Below are positions 1 to 6,239 of a stretch of 15,359 bases of DNA, piece by piece. Location: positions 1 to 15,359 of the forward strand of contig CAXBAF010000046.1 of the NCBI GenBank assembly GCA_963973795.1, written 5' to 3'. This DNA comes from UBA1926 sp002337215. GTDB lineage: Bacteria > Planctomycetota > Phycisphaerae > Phycisphaerales > UBA1924. The position numbers and the translations under genes were made by a program. The notes below the pieces were generated by a model. The model was not told the DNA's origin. It did no database searches and saw only the letters and a program-made list of their open reading frames with translations. The number at the start of each line of letters is the position of its first letter. The first letter of the stretch is position 1.

Positions 1-1
1 C

Positions 2-520
2 CGCCCCGACCCGCGCTACGGGGACGCGCCACCGACCGTCGGACTGAGCTCGCCCGCGATGGGCGGGTCGTTCAGCGGCGGCACGGTGATCCCTGTTCGC
101 TGGGATGCGTCCGACGATGAGGGGCTGCGGGCCTTCCGCATACAGGCGAGCTACGACGGCGGGCGCACCTGGCACAGCGTCGCGAGCGATCTTGCTGGTG
201 ACGCGCGGTCGTTCGACTGGCAACTCCCCGCGTCCACGGGCATCGCGGATGTCCGCGTCCGCGTCGTCGCGACAGACCATCGGTTCCAGGATTCATCATC
301 GACTTCGGGTCCGTTCGCGATCGCTGCAGGCGATAGCCCCGCGGGTTGCAATGCGGCGGATCTCACCGAGCCGTTCGGTGTGCTCGACCTTGCCGATGTC
401 CAGGTGTTCGTGAGCGGATTTACATCGCTGGACGAGATCGCGGACCTCGACGGCAACGGCGTGTTCGACCTCGCCGATCTGCAGGGCTTCGTCGCCGCGT
501 TCACGAGCGGTTGCCCCTGA
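2..520 (+). CDS. C-terminal part of a secreted protein with an Ig/fibronectin-like domain and a GC-type dockerin-like module (5' end outside window)
   Basis: The reading frame is open from base 2, with no stop upstream of the first ATG at 59 and no convincing ribosome binding site there, so this is the 3' end of a longer gene. The visible 172 residues start with 'PPTVGLSSPAMGGSFSGG', then a beta-rich stretch with 'IPVRWDASDDEGLRAFRI' and 'SYDGGRTWHSVA'. This is the pattern of the Ig/Fn3-like domains that repeat in secreted planctomycete proteins and follow peptidase or other catalytic domains; the catalytic part, if any, is not in the window. The protein ends in a 57-residue module from Cys (base 347) to Cys-Pro containing a dockerin-type calcium loop, DLDGNGVFDLAD. 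It is probably extracellular or at the cell surface. Function is unknown; the full-length protein could be a peptidase, an adhesin or a structural protein. Confidence 0.8.
   Translation, partial: RPDPRYGDAPPTVGLSSPAMGGSFSGGTVIPVRWDASDDEGLRAFRIQASYDGGRTWHSVASDLAGDARSFDWQLPASTGIADVRVRVVATDHRFQDSSSTSGPFAIAAGDSPAGCNAADLTEPFGVLDLADVQVFVSGFTSLDEIADLDGNGVFDLADLQGFVAAFTSGCP
347..517 (+). repeat. Dockerin-like C-terminal module, copy 1 of 5
   Basis: These 57 codons begin at Cys and end in Gly-Cys-Pro just before the stop. The module is two half-repeats, each closing in 'DLAD-hydrophobic-Q'. The second loop, DLDGNGVFDLAD, has Asp/Asn at positions 1, 3, 5, 9 and 12, the dockerin/EF-hand calcium ligand pattern. 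Bases 438-468 are identical to bases 6081-6111 of copy 4. Confidence 0.85.
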
Positions 521-527
521 TCACCCT

Positions 528-551
528 CGGGACGCTTGCACAGCGTGCCCG
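528..551 (+). other. Imperfect hairpin downstream of the first gene
   Basis: CGGGACGC (528-535) pairs with GCGTGCCCG (543-551) across a 7-nt loop, with one bulged base. There is no T-run after it, so it may be an RNA 3' end structure or a weak terminator, or it may be chance. Confidence 0.3.
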
Positions 552-604
552 ATCTTCCGTCTCCGTGGTCCCACACCTTTACGCCAATCCCGAAAGGCAC
601 CCCG

Positions 605-1891
605 ATGAACAAGTCCACGCTCGCGATCCCACCCGTGATCCTCGGCTTCCTCTGCGCTGCCTTCGCCGACGACCTCGGATTCGACGGTCATGACCTCGTC
701 GAGCCCGATTGTGACGCGATGGCGAGCTGGTATACCTGCCGCGACATCGACACGGCCCCGCCGAATGTCTTCCGGGGCTATGAGTACATGCACCTGACCA
801 GCCAAACCCTGGGCCCCGACGGCGATACCGTCTACCCCGACACCGGTGAACCGTACGTCACCACCGTGACCTCGTGCTCGAGTTGTCACTTCACGGGCGG
901 GCAGGTCCCGTTCGGCTCCCCCGTCTACCAGTCACCCAGCAAGTACCGCGCCGACCCGGGCACCGGCCTCGGTCCATACTTCCGCCCCCTGGGTTACCAC
1001 CGCGATCTCGAGGACTCCGTCATCGATTGTTTCCGCAACTGCATGAACGCGGACCGGGCGCCCGCGAAGGACGACCCCGTGATGGTGGCGCTGGTCGACT
1101 ACATCCGCTGGGTCGCCGACGGCATCAACGACCCCGAGATGCGCGAGGACTGGACGCAGCTGCCCTCCGAGGCAGGGCCGAGTCTCCCTTCCATCCCCGG
1201 CGTGCAGTCGATGCGTGCCGACCCGCTCCGCGGCGCGGGCCTCTACGCAAACCGCTGCGCGGACTGCCACAGCGAGGACGCCCCCGGCGCCGGCGAGTAC
1301 CGCATCGGCGAGGAACGCCCCCGCGTCCCCGCCCTCTGGGGCAGCATCGATGGCTACTCCCGCGGCGCCGCGTTCTACCGAACGCCCGTGCTCGCCGCGT
1401 ACATCCAGACGCACATGCCGCTCGACGAACCGGGAACCCTGTCCGACCAGGACGCGCTCGACATCGCCGCGCATATCAATGCGCCGGACAAGCCCAGGCC
1501 CGGCGGGATGGCCGACGAGATGTACTGCCACGATGACCCCGACGGCATCCCGTCCGCCCTCCGCAAGCCCGCCGACTGGCTCGTGGGGTGCGAGTATCCG
1601 GGAGAGCGTTTTCACTTCGAGTCGATGGGCACCGACTTCGACGACATGGTGCTCAACGGACCCTGGACCGAGCTCGCCGCATGGCGCGCCGCCGAGGTCG
1701 ACCGGCTGCTCAACGCGTGCCCCGCAGACCTTGTCCCGCCCTTCGGCGTACTGGATCTCGCCGATGTCGGTGCGTTCGTGATCGCGTTCCTCGATCGGGA
1801 CGCCGACGCGGATCTCGCCGAGCCCATCGGCGTCTTCGACCTCGCCGATGTGCAGGCGTTCGTCGGCTCGTTTGTCGCGGGCTGTCCATAA
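605..1891 (+). CDS. Secreted diheme cytochrome c, TsdA (thiosulfate dehydrogenase)-like, with C-terminal dockerin-like module
   Basis: I place the start at 605 because a GAAAGG ribosome binding site precedes it and a signal peptide follows (MNKSTLAIPPVILGF, cleavage near residue 21); the in-frame ATG at 536 would bury that signal. The protein has 428 residues. Two c-type heme motifs are visible, CSSCH (91-95) and CADCH (218-222). After the first comes 'VIDCFRNCMN' (Cys142), which matches the 'CFxRSMNG' block of TsdA, and Cys142 may be the axial Cys ligand of the active-site heme. After the second come 'PALWG', 'GAAFYRTPVLAAYIQTHMP' (Met271, candidate distal ligand) and 'LSDQDALDIAAHI', all close to the TsdA pattern. 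TsdA oxidises thiosulfate to tetrathionate or reduces tetrathionate, in the periplasm. Residues about 372-428 form the dockerin-like module, which I do not know from classical TsdA. The diheme cytochrome c assignment is firm; the substrate is inferred. Confidence 0.85.
   Translation: MNKSTLAIPPVILGFLCAAFADDLGFDGHDLVEPDCDAMASWYTCRDIDTAPPNVFRGYEYMHLTSQTLGPDGDTVYPDTGEPYVTTVTSCSSCHFTGGQVPFGSPVYQSPSKYRADPGTGLGPYFRPLGYHRDLEDSVIDCFRNCMNADRAPAKDDPVMVALVDYIRWVADGINDPEMREDWTQLPSEAGPSLPSIPGVQSMRADPLRGAGLYANRCADCHSEDAPGAGEYRIGEERPRVPALWGSIDGYSRGAAFYRTPVLAAYIQTHMPLDEPGTLSDQDALDIAAHINAPDKPRPGGMADEMYCHDDPDGIPSALRKPADWLVGCEYPGERFHFESMGTDFDDMVLNGPWTELAAWRAAEVDRLLNACPADLVPPFGVLDLADVGAFVIAFLDRDADADLAEPIGVFDLADVQAFVGSFVAGCP
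1718..1888 (+). repeat. Dockerin-like C-terminal module, copy 2 of 5 (divergent)
   Basis: This copy is also 57 codons from Cys to Cys-Pro, but it is one residue shorter before 'PFGV' and one longer in the linker. Its second half reads 'ADLAEPIGVFDLADVQAF', so it has the 'AEP-GV' form of a first half-repeat in place of the DxDGN calcium loop. It may lack the canonical calcium site. Confidence 0.8.
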
Positions 1892-1899
1892 CCCCCTCT

Positions 1900-1917
1900 C
1901 GCCGGCCTTTGCCGGCG
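1900..1917 (+). terminator. Perfect 7-bp hairpin after the cytochrome gene
   Basis: CGCCGGC (1900-1906) pairs perfectly with GCCGGCG (1911-1917) around the loop CTTT, starting 9 nt after the TAA stop. Only a C-rich tract follows, so by itself it is a weak terminator. It sits in tandem just before a stronger hairpin. Confidence 0.4.
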
Positions 1918-1923
1918 CCCCTT

Positions 1924-1961
1924 ACTCGGTCCTTCCGCTGAGAAGCGCGGGCCGAGTTTTT
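1924..1961 (+). terminator. Intrinsic (rho-independent) terminator
   Basis: ACTCGGTCC (1924-1932) pairs with GGGCCGAGT (1949-1957) as nine base pairs including one T-G wobble. Inside it CGCT (1936-1939) pairs with AGCG (1944-1947) around a GAGA tetraloop. Five T residues (1957-1961) follow. It ends transcription of the cytochrome gene. Because only 33 nt separate the T-run from the next start codon, it could also act as a leader attenuator of the next gene. Confidence 0.75.
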
Positions 1962-1994
1962 GCCGCTCAAGCGCACAAGACAGGAGCCAACGGC

Positions 1995-4523
1995 ATGCCC
2001 CGCTTGAAACGATCTCCGATGGTCAGCTTCTCCGCACTGGCCGGTCTCGCAACCGCTCATGTCGCGATCGGCGGGACATCATTGTTTGATGACGCGACGG
2101 CGTACCCAGCGCCGGATTCCCCGTACGGCCTCGCCGCGGGTGATCTCGATAACGACGGCGCGATCGATCTGGTCACCACCAGCAACACTGGCAACCCGAA
2201 CGATCCGATCCGGATCTATTGGAACGATGGGTCTGGCGGATTCGCGACGACCAGCGAGATCACCTCGGGCGATGGTCCCCGCGAGATCGCGCTCGCCGAT
2301 TTCGACGCCGACGGCGATCTCGATCTGTTCATCTCCAACTACTTCTCAAACGACATGTACCTCATCCCGAACAGCGGTGGGCGGGCGTTCGGATCGCCGA
2401 CCTCGCACGCGACCGGCGGCGGGTGCCAGGGCATCGACACGGGCGACATCGACAACGACGGCGATCCGGATTTCGTCGCGACCGATCACTTCGGCAGTCG
2501 GATCCGTCCGTACCGCAACATCAACGGGCTTGGGTTCAGTTCCGTCGGGCTGTTCGGGACGGGCGACAACCCCTGGGCGATCGAGCTCGCGGACATGGAC
2601 AACGACGGCGATCTCGACAGCGTCGTGACCAGCGAGGAGAGCCCGATCGTGACCATCGCCTACAACGCGGGGGACGGGACATTCCCGACGACGATCGACC
2701 ACACCGTCGGACGCAGGCCCACGGGGGTCGCGGTCGCGGACTTCAACGGAGACGGTGCCAACGACATCGTGACCGCGGACTGGGGCATGCTCAGCCCGAT
2801 CAACAACACCGTCTCGGTGCTGCTCGCGGACGGCGACGGCGGGTTCGAGCCCGCTGTCGCGTACACCGCCTACGGCAGGCCCGGATCGGTCGAGATCGCC
2901 GATATCGATTCGGACGGGACGCTGGATCTCGTCGTCGCGTGCGAGGCGGACGACGGGTTCGCGGTCCTGACCGGGAACGGGGACGGCACATTCAACGCGC
3001 CGATGCTCTTCGATATCGGCACGCAGCCCGGGCGGATCGCGATGGCGGACTTTGATGGCGACGGCGATGTCGATATCGCCGCCGCGGGGACGGTGCCGAG
3101 CCGGGTGACGGTGTCGATGAACATCACCGGGACACCCGTTGAGCCCAGGCCGCTCGATGTTGAGTGGCAGGCCTCGTACGACAACTTCTTCAATCAGGAC
3201 ACGCCCTCGCACATCGCGGTCCGCGCCGATGGCTCGATCGTCACCGCGGGCGCAACGGCGTTCACTCCCAACGAGGAGGACTTCCTGATCGTCGCGTTCG
3301 ATGCGCAGGGCAACCAGCTCTGGGAGTATGTCTACAACGGGGACGGCGACCACTACGACAAGATCGAGCATCTGCGGGTCGGTGCGGACGGCAGCGTCAT
3401 CGTCGTTGGCCAGTCGTGGGGCCCATCGTTCAGCGTCCAATGGGCGACGATGAAGCTCGACGCGAGCGGGAACCTGCTCTGGGTCGATCGCTACGAGGGC
3501 GACAACCCCGCTGCGTCGCAGTACCCCCGCGGGATGGAACTCGCCGATGACGGACGGATCGCGGTGGGGGGCTGGTCACGTGACGCGTCGTTCGTGAACG
3601 TCTTCTTCACTGTTGTGCTGTACGACGCGGACGGCGGGATCCTGTTTGAGCGCACGCTCCCGGGCACCCCCGGCATCGACGGGCAGGCCGAAGATGTTGC
3701 ATTCGACCCCGACGGCAACATCATCGCGATCGGCGGGATCGACAGCGCACAGGGCTTCGGGCAGGATACCTATCTGGTCAAGCTGGGCCCAACGGGCGAT
3801 GTGCTCTGGTCGGTGCAAGGCGATCAGGCGGTGGGCGATATCGTTGAAACGGACGCTGCTGGAAATATCTACACAGCTGCGGGCGGCACGCTGACAAAGT
3901 ACAACCCGGACGGGGATGAGCTGTGGGCCCTGGCGCTCGGCATGAGCCGGGCGAGCAAGATCGCGCATCGCCCCGATGGCACGCTGCTGGTTTCGGGTGC
4001 ATCGGGCGGTGGTGTGCGCATCGTCGCGGTTGCTCCCGACGGCTCGGTGCTGTGGGCGACGCAATCGCCCGGGAGTGTTCGGAGCGACAACCCCGAGGGC
4101 CACCTCGCGGTGCAGGCGAACGGGACGATCGCGGTGCTCGGACAGATCGGCACCGACCTGGGCGTCTATCGGTACCTGCCGGACGGCTCGCTGCTCGACG
4201 AGACGCGCGTCGATTCGGGGTCTTCGACCGATTCCCGGGCCGCGATCGCTGCGTCGGGAAACTCGCTCTACGCTCTGGGTTCGTACGAGCCACAGATCGT
4301 GAACCGACGAGACTTCGTGCTCTTCCGCCTCGATGAAGCGGAACTGGGGTGCAACGGGGCGGACATCGCCGAGCCGTTCGGCGTGCTCGATCTCGCCGAT
4401 GTCCAGAATTTCATCGCGGGGTTTACCGGGCAGGATCCGATCGCGGATATCGATAGCAACAGCGTGTTCGATCTCGCGGATGTGCAGGCGTTCATCGGCG
4501 CATTCACGGCCGCGTGCCCCTGA
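1995..4523 (+). CDS. Secreted FG-GAP/VCBS repeat and beta-propeller protein with dockerin-like module
   Basis: I start at 1995 because AGGAG (1982-1986) lies 8 nt upstream and a signal peptide follows (basic MPRLKR, then a hydrophobic stretch ending near VAIGG); the frame is open further upstream but without a binding site. The protein has 842 residues. Residues about 35-380 hold seven FG-GAP/VCBS calcium loops of the type DxDxDGxxD, starting near residues 50, 102, 151, 200, 249, 303 and 352. This even spacing of about 50 fits one complete seven-bladed propeller, as in integrin alpha heads. Residues about 385-780 hold about eight more blade-like units with a 'DGSIVTAG' strand followed by 'G-x-x-LW', as in SBBP/PQQ-like propellers. 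The last 57 residues are the dockerin-like module. It is probably an extracellular scaffold or binding protein; no catalytic motif is visible. Confidence 0.85.
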   Translation: MPRLKRSPMVSFSALAGLATAHVAIGGTSLFDDATAYPAPDSPYGLAAGDLDNDGAIDLVTTSNTGNPNDPIRIYWNDGSGGFATTSEITSGDGPREIALADFDADGDLDLFISNYFSNDMYLIPNSGGRAFGSPTSHATGGGCQGIDTGDIDNDGDPDFVATDHFGSRIRPYRNINGLGFSSVGLFGTGDNPWAIELADMDNDGDLDSVVTSEESPIVTIAYNAGDGTFPTTIDHTVGRRPTGVAVADFNGDGANDIVTADWGMLSPINNTVSVLLADGDGGFEPAVAYTAYGRPGSVEIADIDSDGTLDLVVACEADDGFAVLTGNGDGTFNAPMLFDIGTQPGRIAMADFDGDGDVDIAAAGTVPSRVTVSMNITGTPVEPRPLDVEWQASYDNFFNQDTPSHIAVRADGSIVTAGATAFTPNEEDFLIVAFDAQGNQLWEYVYNGDGDHYDKIEHLRVGADGSVIVVGQSWGPSFSVQWATMKLDASGNLLWVDRYEGDNPAASQYPRGMELADDGRIAVGGWSRDASFVNVFFTVVLYDADGGILFERTLPGTPGIDGQAEDVAFDPDGNIIAIGGIDSAQGFGQDTYLVKLGPTGDVLWSVQGDQAVGDIVETDAAGNIYTAAGGTLTKYNPDGDELWALALGMSRASKIAHRPDGTLLVSGASGGGVRIVAVAPDGSVLWATQSPGSVRSDNPEGHLAVQANGTIAVLGQIGTDLGVYRYLPDGSLLDETRVDSGSSTDSRAAIAASGNSLYALGSYEPQIVNRRDFVLFRLDEAELGCNGADIAEPFGVLDLADVQNFIAGFTGQDPIADIDSNSVFDLADVQAFIGAFTAACP
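4350..4520 (+). repeat. Dockerin-like C-terminal module, copy 3 of 5
   Basis: These 57 codons run from Cys to Ala-Cys-Pro. The second loop is DIDSNSVFDLAD, which keeps the Asp/Asn ligand positions 1, 3, 5, 9 and 12. Confidence 0.85.
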
Positions 4524-4621
4524 GTGATACAGACCGCGGAGATCGCGAATCAACCGATCGGGCGGTACGGCTCACCGCTCGCTCATCGAAAAAGATGCTA
4601 TCAGAGAATACAGGAACAGTC

Positions 4622-6163
4622 ATGAAAACGCTGATCGCAACACTTCTGCTTACCGTTGGGTCGGTTGCTCCTGCGGGAGTCGATCCCGACTGGATCACGC
4701 CCTATCAGTCACCGGGCTCGTTCACCTTCTACGAGATCGTCGCCGACCAGGGGGGAAACACCTTCACGGTCGCCACGCTCGATGATGATCTCTCGGTCAC
4801 GAAGGTCTCGCCCCAGGGCGTCGTGCTCTGGCAGACGGTGTACGCGGGTCCGATCGGGCAAGACATCGGGGCGGGCATCACCATGAACGCCGACGAGACC
4901 GCGGTCTACGCGCTGGGGCGATCGATCGTGCCGGGATTCGGCAACAGCGACTTCAACATCCTGAAAGTCGACGCCGAGTCGGGCGAGATCGTCTGGCAGC
5001 GTTTCTACGACGGGGGAACTCTCGGCATAGACAGCCCGCAGGACATTGTCGGGACGCCCGACGGCGGCGTCGCCGCGTGCGGCGGCATCGGCACGTCCGA
5101 CGAGCAACGTGACTACGGCACGGTCAAGCTCGATGCCGATGGGGAGGTCGTCTGGGAGAGCCGGTTCAGTGGGGTCGGTGCGTTTCTGTTCGAGAACGAT
5201 GACGCCCGCTTCCTCGCGGTGACCCCCGATGGCGACATCGTCGTCACGGGGACCGGTATGGGCGGCGCGACCCGAGCCGACTCTATCACGCTTAAGTATG
5301 ACGGCACGACCGGCGCAGAGATCTGGAGCTCGGGGTACGCCACCCCTGCCGATGACTCGGTTCGCGATCTGAAAATCGCCTCGGACGGGGATGTCCTGCT
5401 GTTCGGGTCCGACCCTGGCGGCGCCGACCGCCGGTGGTTCCTCGCCCGTTACGACGGCACGACCGGCACGGAACAATGGGCGACCTTGGTCGACCCGGGG
5501 CTCGACGAACGGCCCGCGGCGATCACCATCGCGCCCGACGGCACCATCTTCGCGACCGGAAGCACCGACCCCGACGGGGACGACAGCAACCGGAACGAGA
5601 ACGTCATCACCATCGCTTACGACGGCGAGACCGGGTCTGTGCTCTGGCTCAACGAGTTCGGGGACGAGGGCGTCGGGGATTTCGACATCGGCCTCCGGGT
5701 TCACACGAACGGAGCCGGGAAGGTCTACGTGTTCGGGTACACAGAATCGGCCTCGCTCGTGGTCGATCCGTTCGAATCGGACGCGCTCGTGCTGACCATC
5801 GACGCGGAGACCGGCGCACAGATCGGGGTCTCCGCGATCGACATGACCGCGCCGGGCGGCCCAGCCGCATCGGAGTCGATCTTCGATACCGCGGTCGACG
5901 GGCGGGGCGACGTCTATGCCTACGGGGCGTTCTACGACGGCACGCAGGACCTCGAGCTCTTCATGCGGTTCGGGATCGGCGGCACGGGCTGCGGGCCCGC
6001 GGATGTTGCTGATCCGCTGGGAACGCTGGACCTCGCCGACGTGCAGGCGTTCATCGCGGGGTTTATCGGCATGGACACCGTCGCGGACCTCGACGGCAAC
6101 GGCGTGTTCGATCTCGCCGACGTCCAGGCGTTCATCGGCGTGTTCACGACCGGCTGCCCCTGA
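4622..6163 (+). CDS. Secreted single beta-propeller (PQQ/SBBP-like) protein with dockerin-like module
   Basis: The start at 4622 has AGGAA a few bases upstream and opens a clear signal peptide, MKTLIATLLLTVGSVAPAG; the ATG at 4514 overlaps the previous gene and lacks a signal. The protein has 513 residues. Between about residues 20 and 455 there are about seven blade units, each with a pattern like 'LKYDGTTGAEIW', 'VKLDADGEVVW' or 'AYDGETGSVLW', followed by an 'APDGTIFATG'-type strand. Seven units fit one closed propeller of the SBBP or PQQ-like class, but the PQQ-binding residues of quinoprotein dehydrogenases are not evident. The last 57 residues are the dockerin-like module. It resembles the second half of the preceding protein, so the two may be paralogous in that part. 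It is probably exported; its ligand is unknown. Confidence 0.85.
   Translation: MKTLIATLLLTVGSVAPAGVDPDWITPYQSPGSFTFYEIVADQGGNTFTVATLDDDLSVTKVSPQGVVLWQTVYAGPIGQDIGAGITMNADETAVYALGRSIVPGFGNSDFNILKVDAESGEIVWQRFYDGGTLGIDSPQDIVGTPDGGVAACGGIGTSDEQRDYGTVKLDADGEVVWESRFSGVGAFLFENDDARFLAVTPDGDIVVTGTGMGGATRADSITLKYDGTTGAEIWSSGYATPADDSVRDLKIASDGDVLLFGSDPGGADRRWFLARYDGTTGTEQWATLVDPGLDERPAAITIAPDGTIFATGSTDPDGDDSNRNENVITIAYDGETGSVLWLNEFGDEGVGDFDIGLRVHTNGAGKVYVFGYTESASLVVDPFESDALVLTIDAETGAQIGVSAIDMTAPGGPAASESIFDTAVDGRGDVYAYGAFYDGTQDLELFMRFGIGGTGCGPADVADPLGTLDLADVQAFIAGFIGMDTVADLDGNGVFDLADVQAFIGVFTTGCP
5990..6160 (+). repeat. Dockerin-like C-terminal module, copy 4 of 5
   Basis: These 57 codons run from Cys to Gly-Cys-Pro, with the complete calcium loop DLDGNGVFDLAD. 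The first half has 'ADPLGTLDLADVQ' in place of the usual 'AEPFGVLDLADVQ'. Confidence 0.85.
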
Positions 6164-6164
6164 C

Positions 6165-6191
6165 GTGCCCGGTCGCAGACCGACGAGGCAC
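6165..6191 (+). other. Long interrupted hairpin after the single-propeller gene
   Basis: GTGCC (6165-6169) pairs with GGCAC (6187-6191), and CGGTC (6170-6174) pairs with GACCG (6178-6182) around the loop GCA; ACGA is bulged on the 3' side. It starts directly after the stop codon and has no T-run. It may be a factor-dependent terminator or an RNA-stabilising 3' structure. Confidence 0.4.
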
Positions 6192-6239
6192 ACAGAAGAC
6201 GCATCCAAACAACACAACCGAGACCAAGCGGAGGCCCAC

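Noticed and set aside
1848..1994. 49-codon upstream extension of the FG-GAP gene
   Set aside because: It overlaps the end of the cytochrome gene and both hairpins. The signal peptide and the AGGAG site support the start at 1995.
4569..4606. Terminator between the FG-GAP gene and the single-propeller gene
   Set aside because: Only 4-5 bp stems (GCGGT/ACCGC and CATC/GATG) without a T-run are visible, which is not enough to call a terminator.
5916..6239. N-terminal extension of 108 codons on the Reg_prop-like gene
   Set aside because: It overlaps the previous coding sequence, has no Shine-Dalgarno sequence, and would place the signal peptide internally. The start at 6240 has GGAGG at the right distance.
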